Positions 30,456-39,516 of a stretch of DNA of 64,000 nt are shown here, one piece after another. The stretch is from Paenibacillus sp. P25 (lineage in GTDB: Bacteria > Bacillota > Bacilli > Paenibacillales > NBRC-103111). Location: assembly GCA_024704175.1 (NCBI GenBank), contig CP085629.1:3038001-3102000 (forward strand), given 5' to 3'. Both the position numbers and the translations under genes were made by a program. Each line of letters begins with the position of its first letter. The first letter of the stretch is position 1. The notes beneath the pieces are model-generated. The model ran no database searches and was not told the origin of the DNA. It worked only from the letters and a program-made list of their open reading frames with translations.

Positions 30456-31365
30456 TCACGCCTGCAGCAGAGACGGATGGATGATGGCTTGATAGGCGTT
30501 GTCCGAGCTTAAACGTCCGCCGTCCAAACCGATCAGCACCTTCATGGATTCGATTTGCTTATCTTCCGTTGTAATGATCACCCGGTCCGGCTTAATCGCC
30601 AGCATAAATTGCGTACCCCGGTTCACCCCCGGTAAGGCACGAGGCGAAGCCGATCCTGCCAAATAAAAGGCTCCGTTCCGATGCTGGACACCAATTGGTC
30701 CACTTCGGCACGCCGTATTTTCTGCATCCAGGCTTCGGGGATCCGGTCCCCCACTGAGCGGCTTCCATGACCATGACAGGCGTTTTGGTCAGCGGATCGT
30801 ATAATTGGTTGCCCGTGTCGATCAGCCCCGTGCAGGAAGAAGCGAATTCGTCGATGTGCACATCCACCCGGGCGGTAAAAGACTTCAGCTCGCTCCTTGC
30901 GCCTCGCTCCATCCAGCACCTGCCGATATAACCAGAACGCAAAGGGGACGGAGAGCAGCAGCATAAACAGACCGAGTCTTACATTGAAGCCGGATTCAAG
31001 CCCCTGAATAACGTCGCCGAGCAGATCCCCGGAGGACTCCCAGAAATAATCGGCGCCGAGAATCATTCCCGCAGCGACAAAGTTCACAACATAAAAAGCA
31101 CCCACATTGCGCAAAAAATGCTGCAGCCCCCAAAGCCGAAGGCCGTCAGCAGCATCAAAAGAGATAAAAGAAGCTTAACGCCGAAGGTGTAAAGAAAGGA
31201 CAGGCCCGGAAAAAACAGCAGAACGACATATAAACCGCCGATTGCCGAGGATAAAGCCATGCGCCAAAGGCGGTAATCCAGCTTTCGGGTACGCGCGGTG
31301 GCCCACAGCAGCGCACCGTCGATCGCCACATTCACAAGGAAAATGATATCGATGTAAACAATCAT
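30456..31365 (-). CDS. spoIIGA: Sigma-E processing peptidase SpoIIGA (at least three frameshifts)
   Basis: Membrane aspartic protease that cleaves pro-sigma-E. The N-terminal half has several membrane segments (MIVYIDIIFLVNVAIDGALL, then SGFNVRLGLFMLLLSVPFAF). The protease half has the active-site DTGN in CTGLIDTGNQLYDPLTKTP and ends KVLIGLDGGRLSSDNAYQAI. The pieces lie in three frames with breaks near 31115, 30885, 30740 and 30630; composite length is about 303 residues, as expected. The ATG at 31365 is behind GGGAGGAAGG. Confidence 0.85.
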
Positions 31366-31400
31366 CTTCCCTTCCTCCCCGCCCTGCCGCGAATGAGACA

Positions 31401-31434
31401 AGTATATAGTAATCCTATTCCAAAGTCTGTCTAA
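31401..31434 (-). promoter_or_regulatory. Candidate spoIIG promoter with wide -35/-10 spacing and nearby 0A-like boxes
   Basis: On the minus strand TAGACA (31428-31433) is 21 bases from TATACT (31401-31406); shifting the -35 by one base gives 22. The B. subtilis spoIIG promoter is a sigma-A promoter with an unusually long spacer activated by Spo0A. Two plus-orientation Spo0A-box-like motifs are nearby: TGTCTAAAC overlapping the -35 and TGTCGGAAA at 31461-31469. Confidence 0.5.
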
Positions 31435-31583
31435 ACTTGCCGTATTCCTGTAAGTTTTTTTGTCGGAAAAGGGGCAGGCGTCCGGGCCGCCTCCCGGGCT
31501 GAAAACTTGGGCCCCCTTCTGGATAAAAGGAGCGCCGTTTGGGTTAAATTACTTCCATAACCACTTCATAAAGGAGCGGACTC

Positions 31584-32075
31584 ATGATCAGCACCCGCGA
31601 TTTAAAGGATCAGATCGAACAACTGACGGAGCAGAATCAAACCTTGTCGGATGAGCCGCAGCAGATCAAAGACATGCTGAAGCAGCAGGCCAAAGATCAA
31701 AGCCAAGGCGACCAGAGTCAAGGAAACCAGGGTCAAAGCCAAGGCCAAAACAATCAGGGGCAAAATAACCAAAGCCAAAGCTATCAAAATCAAAGCGACC
31801 AAGATCAAAATCAGCAGCAGAACAGCCAAAGCGGCGGCATGAATTCATCGGGCAAGGTCAGCATAGCACAGCTGGCGTCCGATTTTTCGAAGCTCAAGGA
31901 CCTCACGAGCCAGCTGGAGACGAAGATGAAAAATTTAGTTTCGTCAAATACCTCGGGCAAAGCGATGAGTGAAGAGGATGCGGTTCAGTTGATTCTTTAC
32001 ATGATGAACGGCATGATCGATTGGACCATGGAGCTGGTTGCGAAACAGTCGGGGTCTTCGGGGCAGCTGCAATAA
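31584..32075 (+). CDS. Unknown Gln/Asn/Ser-rich protein
   Basis: I do not recognise this 163-residue protein. The N-terminus is a predicted helix/coiled coil (TRDLKDQIEQLTEQNQTLSD, then QQIKDMLKQQAKDQ). Residues about 38-85 form a low-complexity tract of Q, N, S, G and D with repeated QSQG and QNN units. The C-terminal 70 residues look folded and helical (IAQLASDFSKLKDLTSQLET, then AVQLILYMMNGMIDWTMELV). No signal peptide or membrane segment. ATG at 31584 behind AAAGGAG. It is the only plus-strand gene between spoIIGA and ftsZ. A coding role is supported by the good start site and lack of a competing frame. Confidence 0.6.
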   Translation: MISTRDLKDQIEQLTEQNQTLSDEPQQIKDMLKQQAKDQSQGDQSQGNQGQSQGQNNQGQNNQSQSYQNQSDQDQNQQQNSQSGGMNSSGKVSIAQLASDFSKLKDLTSQLETKMKNLVSSNTSGKAMSEEDAVQLILYMMNGMIDWTMELVAKQSGSSGQLQ

Positions 32076-32126
32076 ACCACATTAGAAAAACTCCTTATCG
32101 GAGGCCTTCAAAGCGACCAGACCTTC

Positions 32127-32156
32127 GGTTTGCGCAGCAAACCTGCTTCGTAAGCA
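32127..32156 (+). repeat. Dispersed palindromic repeat copy, may act as terminator
   Basis: GGTTTGCGCAGCAAACC (32127-32143) is followed directly by TGCTTCGTAAGCA (32144-32156). The same two-part unit recurs at 59082-59191 and 61100-61131. Here CCTGCTT/AAGCAGG forms a 7-bp stem ahead of AAATTTTTCTT, so it could end transcription of the Gln-rich gene. Confidence 0.65.
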
Positions 32157-32226
32157 GGAAATTTTTCTTGGTACAGAAAACTGCAGTCCGCTTGAACGCT
32201 TTAGCGAACTTAAACTTTCTGCAACG

Positions 32227-32264
32227 TAAAAAAAAGCCGCAGTCCCGTTTGGAGGACTGCAGCC
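32227..32264 (-). terminator. Terminator of ftsZ
   Basis: On the minus strand GCTGCAGTCC and GGACTGCGGC form a stem of about 10 bp, followed by TTTTTTTTACG, 19 bases after the ftsZ stop. Confidence 0.85.
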
Positions 32265-32282
32265 TGTTTACGCTATGAAATT

Positions 32283-33421
32283 TTACTTATCAAAGCCGCC
32301 CCGGTTCCGGTTGCGGAGGAAAGCCGGAATATCCAGCTGATCATTCGACGTTTGATTGCCGCCAAACGGACGCAGGTTGTTCAAGCGGGATTCGCCCGTT
32401 TCCTGTTGATTGCCGCTTGGCGCCGATCCGGTGCTTACCGGTTTGCGTACGCCCGGCGATACGTTCTTGTATTCGAAGCCGGTGGCGATAACGGTCACCA
32501 TGATCTCTTCCTTCAGGCTCTCGTTAATGACTGCACCGAAAATCATATTGACTTCCGGATCGGATGCGGAGGCTACGATGTCTGCAGCTTCGTTCACTTC
32601 ATACAGCGACAAGTTGGAGCCGCCGGTAATATTGAGCAGTACGCCGCGGGCGCCGTCAATGGAGGTTTCGAGGAGCGGGGAGCTAATGGCTTTCTTGGCC
32701 GCTTCCGCCGCACGATTCTCGCCTGTGGCTACACCGATTCCCATGAGTGCCGAGCCGCGTTCCGTCATGATGGTCTTCACATCGGCGAAGTCGAGATTGA
32801 TCAGTCCCGGTACGGCGATCAAGTCGGAGATGCCCTGCACCCCTTGCTTGAGGACGTTATCCGCTTCGCGGAACGCTTCCAGCATCGGCGTCTTCTTGTC
32901 GACGATTTCGAGCAAACGATCGTTTGGAATCACGATAAGCGTATCGACCTTTTCCTTCAATGCCGCGATGCCCTGCTCCGCCTGCATCGAACGCTTACGG
33001 CCTTCGAAGTTGAACGGGCGAGTTACGACGCCAACGGTAAGCGCCCCGCATTCTTTGGCGATTTCGGCAATGACAGGAGCCGCACCCGTTCCGGTACCGC
33101 CTCCCATACCCGCTGTAACGAACACCATATCCGAGCCCTTGAGAGCATTGGTGATCAGTTCGCGGGATTCTTCCGCCGCTTTCTTCCCGACCTCGGGATT
33201 GGCGCCGGCACCCAGTCCGCGGGTCAATTTGTCTCCGATTTGCAGCTTCTGCTCGGATTTGGCGTGATGAAGCGCTTGGGCGTCGGTGTTGACGGTAATG
33301 AATTCAACGCCCTGCACCCCGTTGTCGATCATCCGATTCACGGCATTGCTTTGCCGCCGCCGCCGACTCCGATGACCTTTATCTTGGCTAACTGGTCCAT
33401 GTCCATGTCAAATTCAAACAT
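32283..33421 (-). CDS. ftsZ: Cell division GTPase FtsZ (one frameshift near N-terminus)
   Basis: Tubulin-like GTPase forming the Z ring. It starts [20 protein letters not shown] at 33421. The frame breaks in the GGC repeat at about 33350, just before [20 protein letters not shown]. The tubulin signature [16 protein letters not shown], the [12 protein letters not shown]7 loop and the C-terminal peptide [14 protein letters not shown] (the docking site for FtsA and SepF) are intact. About 380 residues. Downstream of ftsA by 51 bases and followed by a terminator. Confidence 0.95.
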
Positions 33422-33472
33422 AAGAGCGTCTTCCCCCTCAATTGGCTTTCCAAAACTTTTTCCGGCGCCGCG

Positions 33473-34717
33473 TTAAATAAATTCGCTTAACCAATTTTTC
33501 ACACGTTCCATGACCGAGGATTTCGGCTCTTGAGCGGCAGGCGCTTTCTTGTTCACAACCTTCTTCACGGCACTGCCCTGCTTTCCGCTGCGGAGGTATT
33601 TGGAAGCATACTGAATGATGCCCACTCCGCTCGTGAAGGAAGGGTCCCTTACACCGATATAATCCGGCACGGCGATGCGTACCGACGACCTCAGCTCCGC
33701 TTGGGCGATAGCCAGCATACCCGGCATCGAGACCGTACCGCCGGTCAGCACATAGCCCCCCGGAAGATCGGAAAAGCCAAGCCGGTGCACCTCAGCCTGT
33801 ATCAAGTGAAATATTTCCTGTACGCGCGGTTCGACAATATTTGCCAAATCCACCTGGGAAAATTCCTTATCCACATTGCTGCCGATACGGTTCACTTTAA
33901 ACACCTGGTCCGCTGCGGCATGCTCGACGACCGCGCATCCGAATTTGAGCTTGATCTTCTCCGCAATATCCGCCTGCGTTCGCAAGCCGTAAGCAATATC
34001 GTTGGTGATGTATTCTCCGCCGATCGGGAGAGTGGAGGTGGCTACCAAATTGTTCTCATTGAATACGGCAATGGTAGTCGCTCCCGCTCCAATGTCCACC
34101 AGCACAGCGCCGATCGCCTTCTCGTCCTTCGACAAGGCCAGATGTCCTGCAGCTAGCGACATCAAGATCAGTCCCGCTACCTTAAGCCCGGATTTCTCCA
34201 CCACGCGCAGCAAATTATGTATTGCCGTCTTGGTTCCCGTCACGATGGTGGCTTCCACTTCCAACCGAACCCCGATCATGCTGCGGGGGTCATGAATTTG
34301 ATCGGTTCCGTCGACTACGTATTGGTTCGGCACGACGCCGATAATTTCCCGCTCGGGCGCAAGAGGAATCACTTTGGCCGCTTGGATTACACGTTCGATA
34401 TCATCATCGCCGATTTCACGATCTTCGTTGGATACGGCCACCACACCATGGCTGGACTGCAGCGCAATGTGATTTCCCGAAATTCCGACATAAACCTCCG
34501 AAATTTGCACTCCGACCATACGTTCCGCATGATCGATTGCACTGCGGATCGATTGGACGGTCTGGTCGATATCAACGATGGAACCTTTGCGAATTCCCTG
34601 CGAGTCGGCAGATCCAACTCCAATTATATTAATGGCGCCGTTAACGACTTCCCCAATAATAGCACGAACTTTGGATGTACCGATGTCCAAACTAACAATG
34701 ATGTCATTGCTGCTCAA
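33473..34717 (-). CDS. ftsA: Cell division protein FtsA
   Basis: Actin-like tether linking FtsZ to the membrane. It starts at a TTG (34717) behind AGGAGGTG. 414 residues. Phosphate loops DIGTSKVRAIIGE and VDIGAGATTIAVF, the 1C domain VGISGNHIALQSSHGV, and a C-terminal amphipathic membrane helix SSVMERVKNWLSEF after a short basic linker are visible. Intact. A sigma-H-like promoter lies in the 182-base gap upstream. Confidence 0.95.
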   Translation of the reverse strand: MSSNDIIVSLDIGTSKVRAIIGEVVNGAINIIGVGSADSQGIRKGSIVDIDQTVQSIRSAIDHAERMVGVQISEVYVGISGNHIALQSSHGVVAVSNEDREIGDDDIERVIQAAKVIPLAPEREIIGVVPNQYVVDGTDQIHDPRSMIGVRLEVEATIVTGTKTAIHNLLRVVEKSGLKVAGLILMSLAAGHLALSKDEKAIGAVLVDIGAGATTIAVFNENNLVATSTLPIGGEYITNDIAYGLRTQADIAEKIKLKFGCAVVEHAAADQVFKVNRIGSNVDKEFSQVDLANIVEPRVQEIFHLIQAEVHRLGFSDLPGGYVLTGGTVSMPGMLAIAQAELRSSVRIAVPDYIGVRDPSFTSGVGIIQYASKYLRSGKQGSAVKKVVNKKAPAAQEPKSSVMERVKNWLSEFI

Positions 34718-34780
34718 CCCGTGGCACCTCCTGTGACTAAGTATTCGTTAATGAGCCTGGTTGAAAAAACCTTCTGTAAG

Positions 34781-34809
34781 TATTCAACACGACTCATCAT
34801 TTCCCTCTT
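34781..34809 (-). promoter_or_regulatory. Candidate sigma-H promoter of ftsAZ
   Basis: On the minus strand AGAGGGAAA (34801-34809), an 11-base spacer and GTTGAATAC (34781-34789). This differs from the sigma-H pattern RnAGGAwww-N11/12-RnnGAATww at two positions. B. subtilis ftsAZ has a sigma-H promoter that raises FtsZ at sporulation. The same gap also has a CTACCA/TGGTAG hairpin (about 34862-34881). Confidence 0.4.
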
Positions 34810-34899
34810 TTTAAACGAAAAATATTTCTTTACAAATGCAAAACATACCATAAATTCAATTCTACCATTAATTTGGTAGCTTGAGTAGTAGTTTTCCCG

Positions 34900-35829
34900 T
34901 CAGTTCGTTTGGGATTCCTTACCAGATGTTTTTGAATCTTTCGTATCTTTCGTATCTTTGCCGGTTCCCGAAGGAGCTTGCGTCTTGCCCGTATCCTTAC
35001 CCGATGCGGAGCCGTTCGGCGAACTGCCTGTCTGTGTACCTGAGCCTGTACTGCCCGAAGCGCCGTTCTTACCCTGCGATTTGCTCTCCGTATCGAAGGG
35101 TGCGTAGGAATCCGCCTCGAGCATGGTGATGACGCCGCCGTTCACTTTGCCGTCCTGCAGGCTGGCAATATACGAGGAGAGATGCTTGATTTTGTCCGGT
35201 AAATAAGTAACCGTCGTCTGCACCTCGAACAGCGAGCGCGTATACATCTTGATTTTGTCGGGATAGGCTTCGGACGGGGCCGGTTTGATTTCGGAAATAT
35301 CCGCAAAGTATGAAGGTGACACGCCTGCCATCGCTTTGCACAGCTTCGCTTTGAGCGGATCGTTCGGGGCCCAGCCGCTGAGGATGGGCATGTCCAGGGC
35401 AACGCCCTGCACCGTCACCGGAACGACGCTTGCATCGGCCAGCGGCGCCTCTACCTGTCCGTTCTCACCGATTTGATAGGCGACCTTCGGGTACTCCTTC
35501 ACCTGAATGTGAATGACGCCGGGAAAATGCTTGCTGACCTCCACCGACTCAATCATGCGGAGAGCCTTCACCTGGTTTTCGATGGTGCCGGAAGAGACGG
35601 AGAAGAAATGGTCACCCGGTTTGACGGCGGCCGCCTGCCGGATTTCGTTCTCCGAAACGAGCTGCTGGCCTTCGATTTCCACTCTCGTAATCTCGCTTAG
35701 GGAGGATTGAAAGAAGAGCACGAGGAGAAGCGTGATGAAAAAGATAAAAAGAAATAAAAGCAGCTTTTTGCTGCTGCGGCTGCGCAAGCTTGGTTTTTTT
35801 ATGACGGGAAGTCGGTCTTCTCGGGACAT
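34900..35829 (-). CDS. divIB: Cell division protein DivIB (FtsQ)
   Basis: Bitopic divisome protein. Basic cytoplasmic N-terminus, one membrane segment (LLLFLFIFFITLLLVLFF, residues 23-40), a POTRA domain (ITRVEIEGQQLVSENEIRQA), a beta domain, then an unusually long low-complexity S/G/T/K-rich extracellular tail (about residues 248-309). The start at 35829 is behind AGGAGGCCG. Intact. The 223-base gap before it (35830-36052) holds only a small CCGTTC/GAACGG hairpin. Confidence 0.92.
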   Translation of the reverse strand: MSREDRLPVIKKPSLRSRSSKKLLLFLFIFFITLLLVLFFQSSLSEITRVEIEGQQLVSENEIRQAAAVKPGDHFFSVSSGTIENQVKALRMIESVEVSKHFPGVIHIQVKEYPKVAYQIGENGQVEAPLADASVVPVTVQGVALDMPILSGWAPNDPLKAKLCKAMAGVSPSYFADISEIKPAPSEAYPDKIKMYTRSLFEVQTTVTYLPDKIKHLSSYIASLQDGKVNGGVITMLEADSYAPFDTESKSQGKNGASGSTGSGTQTGSSPNGSASGKDTGKTQAPSGTGKDTKDTKDSKTSGKESQTN

Positions 35830-36052
35830 GGAAACGGCCTCCTGAGGGGTGCTTACGGCTAGAGCGGGCTTGTCCGTTCACGGGAACGGGCAGCGCGGGA
35901 GGCGGCCCGTGATGCAGGGGACTTGCCAATCCGCCCCCGGTCCGGAGCAGAACCCGGCCAATCCAAAGCTAGTATGTAAACCGCCGAAGTCCCGATTCCC
36001 CCAAGGGAAAAGGGATATTTCAGCGGCAATGGGCATAGGAATGAAATAAGAA

Positions 36053-37332
36053 TTATTCCGTCGGTACCGGGTCCGTAATGGGTGCAGTACGATGAATCGC
36101 TGCTCCGAGCCGGCCCAGCATCAGCTCGATGCGGTCATACCCGCGGTCGATATGATGAATCTGCTCTATGATCGTCGTGCCTTGAGCCGCCAGCCCGGCA
36201 AGGACCAGCGCCGCTCCGGCGCGCAAATCGGTAGCCTCTACCGTGGCTCCGTACAATCTCGGCACTCCGCGGACAAAGGCCGAATTCAAATCCACCCGAA
36301 TGTCCGCACCCATGCGGGAAAGTTCATCCACATGCTTGAATCTTCCTTCAAAGACGGTTTCCTTCGATATGCTGATCCCGTCCGCCAAGCTCAGCAGCAC
36401 CATAATCTGAGACTGCAAATCCGTCGGAAAGGACGGGTAGGGCGACGTGACGATCCGCTCAATCGACTTGGGACGCGAGCGGGCGCATACATTCATTATA
36501 TCACCGTCGATTGTGATTTGAACACCCGCCCGCTTCAGGACGTGAACGGCGGAGGTCAAATGAGCGGGGCTGATCCGCTCCAGCGTAACATTGCCTCGCG
36601 TGACCGCTGCGGCGATCATCAGCGTGCCGGCAACGATCCGGTCGGGAATGATGCGGTAAGTACAGGGAATCAATTCGGAGACGCCTTCAATCGTGATCGT
36701 ATCCGTTCCGGCTCCGATGATTTTCGCTCCCATGGCGTTTAGAAAATTTTGCAAATCCTGAATTTCCGGCTCCCGGGCCGCATTGATGATGGTCGTCATC
36801 CCCTTGGCCATCGCCGCGACCATCATGATGTTCTCCGTTGCGCCGACACTCGGGTAATCGAGAACGATCTCGGTTCCCCGCGGCTCCAGGGCGGTGCAGA
36901 CGATCCGGTTGCCCGTTTCCTCGATTTTCGCCCCGAGGGCGGCGAGTCCGCTGAGGTGCAGATCAATCTTACGTTCGCCGATCGCGCAGCCTCCCGGCTG
37001 ATAGAGCTCCACCCGACCGAGCCGTGAAAGCAGCGGGCCCATCAGGAAGATCGACGAGCGCATCTGGCTCATCAAGCTTTCGGGGATATGAAATTGGTGC
37101 ACCGAAGCCGTATCGATCGTGACCGTATCCCCCCGTGTTCCGCTTTGCATCCAAGGGCGTTCAAAATGCCGAGCATAACTTGAATATCGGACAGATCCGG
37201 CACATTTTGAATACGAATCGTGCCTTCGGCCATGATGCTGGCCGCCATTATGGGCAATGCGGCGTTCTTCGCACCATGAATCGTGACGGCTCCCGATAGA
37301 GGTCTCCCGCCTTCGATAACCAGCTTTTCCAA
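36053..37332 (-). CDS. murA: UDP-N-acetylglucosamine 1-carboxyvinyltransferase (one frameshift)
   Basis: First committed step of peptidoglycan synthesis and target of fosfomycin. It starts at a TTG (37332) behind GGAGGTG, with MEKLVIEGGRPLSGAVTIHG; KNAALP contains the Lys-Asn pair, and the fosfomycin-binding Cys is in QPGGCAIGERKIDLH. The frame breaks near 37140 (after LNALGCKA). About 426 residues. Sitting between murB and divIB, it differs from B. subtilis, whose murAA lies elsewhere. Confidence 0.92.
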
Positions 37333-37347
37333 AGTCCCACCTCCGAT

Positions 37348-38252
37348 TTACCGCTCCCCACCACCAAAACTTCGGGTACAAGCCTGATGCCGAATTTGCG
37401 GAAAACGGCATCCTTCACTTGCTCGATGAGAGTGAGCACATCCACAGCAGTCGCATGCCCGGTGTTGACAATGAAGTTGGCATGCAGCGGCGATACTTCG
37501 GCACCCCCGACCTTAAGGCCCTTCAGGCCCGACTCTTCGATCAGCTTGGCGGCGTAGTGTCCTTCCGGATTGCGGAAGACGCTTCCCGCGCAAGGGAGCT
37601 GAAGAGGCTGGGTCCGCAGACGGCGGTCCTTGTATGCGGCCATCGCGCCGGCAATTTCCTTCCGGTCCCCGTATTGCAGCCGGAACACGGCTTCGGTTAC
37701 GATGCCCCGCTCGGTCTGCAGCTTGGAATGCCGGTATGCGTACGCCAGGTCATCCTTCCGCAGAATAACCAACTCCCCTGTCGGGAGCAAAACTTCAGCC
37801 TGCTGTAAGATTCGCGACACATCCGAACCGTGCGCCCCCGCGTTCATGTAGACGGCGCCTCCCACGCTTCCCGGAATGCCGCCGGCAAACTCCAGCCCGG
37901 TCAGCCCTTCCTTGCCGGCCAAGGTCGAGAGCTTGATGAACGAATAAGCGCCCCCGGCCGTAACCGTCTCCCCTTCGAACCGTACCGTCTCCATCGTCTC
38001 TCCCAGCTTGATGACCACGCCCCGAATGCCTTTATCGGTCACCAGCAGGTTCGAGCCCCGCCCGAGTGCGAACCAGGGGGCTTGATGACGGTGCAGCGGC
38101 TTGATCAGAGCCACGAGTCGCTCTTTCGTCTGCGGGATGACCAGCGCGTCCGCAGGACCGCCGATCTTCCAGTAAGTGTAAGGGGCGAGCGGTTCGTTCA
38201 AGCGAATTTCGCCGTACGTCCCGCCCGTAAGTTCTGAAATGACCTGATGCAT
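37348..38252 (-). CDS. murB: UDP-N-acetylmuramate dehydrogenase (frameshift at last codons)
   Basis: FAD enzyme reducing enolpyruvyl-UDP-GlcNAc to UDP-MurNAc. YTYWKIGGPADALVIP, GRGSNLLVTDKG (FAD-binding), GLEFAGGIPGSVGGAVYMNA and the catalytic Ser/Glu region AGSVFRNPEGHYAAKLIEES are present, the short type IIa form. One G missing from the GGGG run at about 37357 hides the proper end VLVVGER and stop at 37348; without it the frame runs into murA. About 301 residues. Confidence 0.92.
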
Positions 38253-38389
38253 GGGAAACCTCCTTCACAGAACATCCGGGGCGGCCGCGGATCAAAAGTC
38301 CGCAGCGATAGGGCAGGGCTGAAGTATGCCGCTGCATCGCTTCAGCCTTACGCCGCCTTCCACAGGTGTCTGTCACGGTTATAGTGTAG

Positions 38390-38419
38390 TTTATGTGAAA
38401 TCGGATAGGTGTGTGACAA
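38390..38419 (-). promoter_or_regulatory. Possible promoter of murB
   Basis: In the 176-base gap between murG and murB, the minus strand has TTGTCA (38414-38419), 18 bases, then CATAAA (38390-38395). CATAAACT also looks like a sigma-E -10. Closer to murB is a GGCTGAAG/CTTCAGCC hairpin (about 38316-38350). Confidence 0.3.
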
Positions 38420-38428
38420 TCGCCCATA

Positions 38429-39507
38429 TCATTTTTGCTTATGGGAGTGCAGCCGGTATTTCTCGATCAGTCCGACGATTTGATCCGTGCCGTTACCGAA
38501 CGGGCTGCTCTGCATGCTTTCCTTCATGCGGGCGCCGTCCGCCTGAAGCTCCGTCAAACGTTGAAGCAGCGGCTCCGCCGTCAAGTCTTCTTCGTACAGC
38601 ACCTTGGCATAGTTCATCCGCTCGAACGATTCGGCGTTCAGGATTTGGTCCCCCGGCTCGCCTGCCGGGTCAGCGGGATCAGCAGCATCGGTTTGCGCAG
38701 CGCGAGAAATTCGAAAATGGAGGTTGAGCCCGCACGGGAAATGACAAGATCCGAACAGGCCAAAAGATCCGGCGGCTCGTCCTTCACGTACTCGAACTGG
38801 CGGTACCCCCGGCTGCTCCGGCTCTCATCCGTGTGGCCTTTGCCGCAAATATGGATGATTTGATAGCGCTCAAGAAGCGGCACAAGCGCCTCGCGGACGG
38901 TTTCGTTGATGCGCTTGGCCCCCAGGTCGCCGCCCATGATCAGAAGCACCGGCTTCTGCGAGTGGAAGCCGCAGATTTGCAGACCGCGGGACGCTTTGCC
39001 CTGCAGGATGAAATCCCGGATCGGCAGGCCGGTGCACTCGGCTTTCCCGTTCTTGACATAGCGCAGTGTTTCCGGGAACGTAACGCAGATGCGGGAGGCG
39101 AACGGAGTGGAAATCTTATTCGCGAGTCCGGGTGTCAAATCCGATTCATGGCACAGCACAGGGATGCCGTTCAGCCGGCTGGCCAGGATGACCGGTACGG
39201 ACACGAAGCCGCCTTTGGAAAAGACGATGTCTGGCCTAATCCGGCGCAGCAACCGGTAGGCTTGACCGACACCCTGAAGCACCCGGAACGGATCTTTGAA
39301 GTTTTTGGGGTCAAAATAGCGCCGCAGCTTGCCGGAGGCGATATGGTGAAAGGGAATTCCTTCATGCTCGATGATTTCCCTTTCGATGCCGTCCTTGGAG
39401 CCGATATATTCCATCTCCCAGCCCTTCGCTCGGAGCTTCGCCATGATCGCCAGATTGGGCGTCACATGGCCGGCGGACCCGCCGCCGGTGAAGACAATTT
39501 TATTCAT
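38429..39507 (-). CDS. murG: UDP-GlcNAc:undecaprenyl-PP-MurNAc-pentapeptide GlcNAc transferase (one frameshift)
   Basis: Forms lipid II at the membrane. The N-terminal glycine loop is [15 protein letters not shown], not the GGGTGGHIxP of classical MurG, and [20 protein letters not shown] fits the second MurG type seen in clostridia and B. anthracis. The GlcNAc-binding H and E residues and [20 protein letters not shown] are present. The frame breaks near 38650 before [20 protein letters not shown]. Composite about 359 residues. ATG behind GAGGTGACATCC. Confidence 0.88.
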
Positions 39508-39516
39508 GGATGGATG

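Noticed and set aside
30456..31365. Three separate small proteins in the spoIIGA region
   Set aside because: Each fragment matches successive parts of SpoIIGA and the sum has the normal length, so they are one gene split by frameshifts.
31602..31829. Hydrophobic leucine/isoleucine-rich minus-strand frame opposite the Gln-rich gene
   Set aside because: CAA glutamine codons read backwards become TTG leucine, so the hydrophobic peptide is an artefact of the Gln tract.
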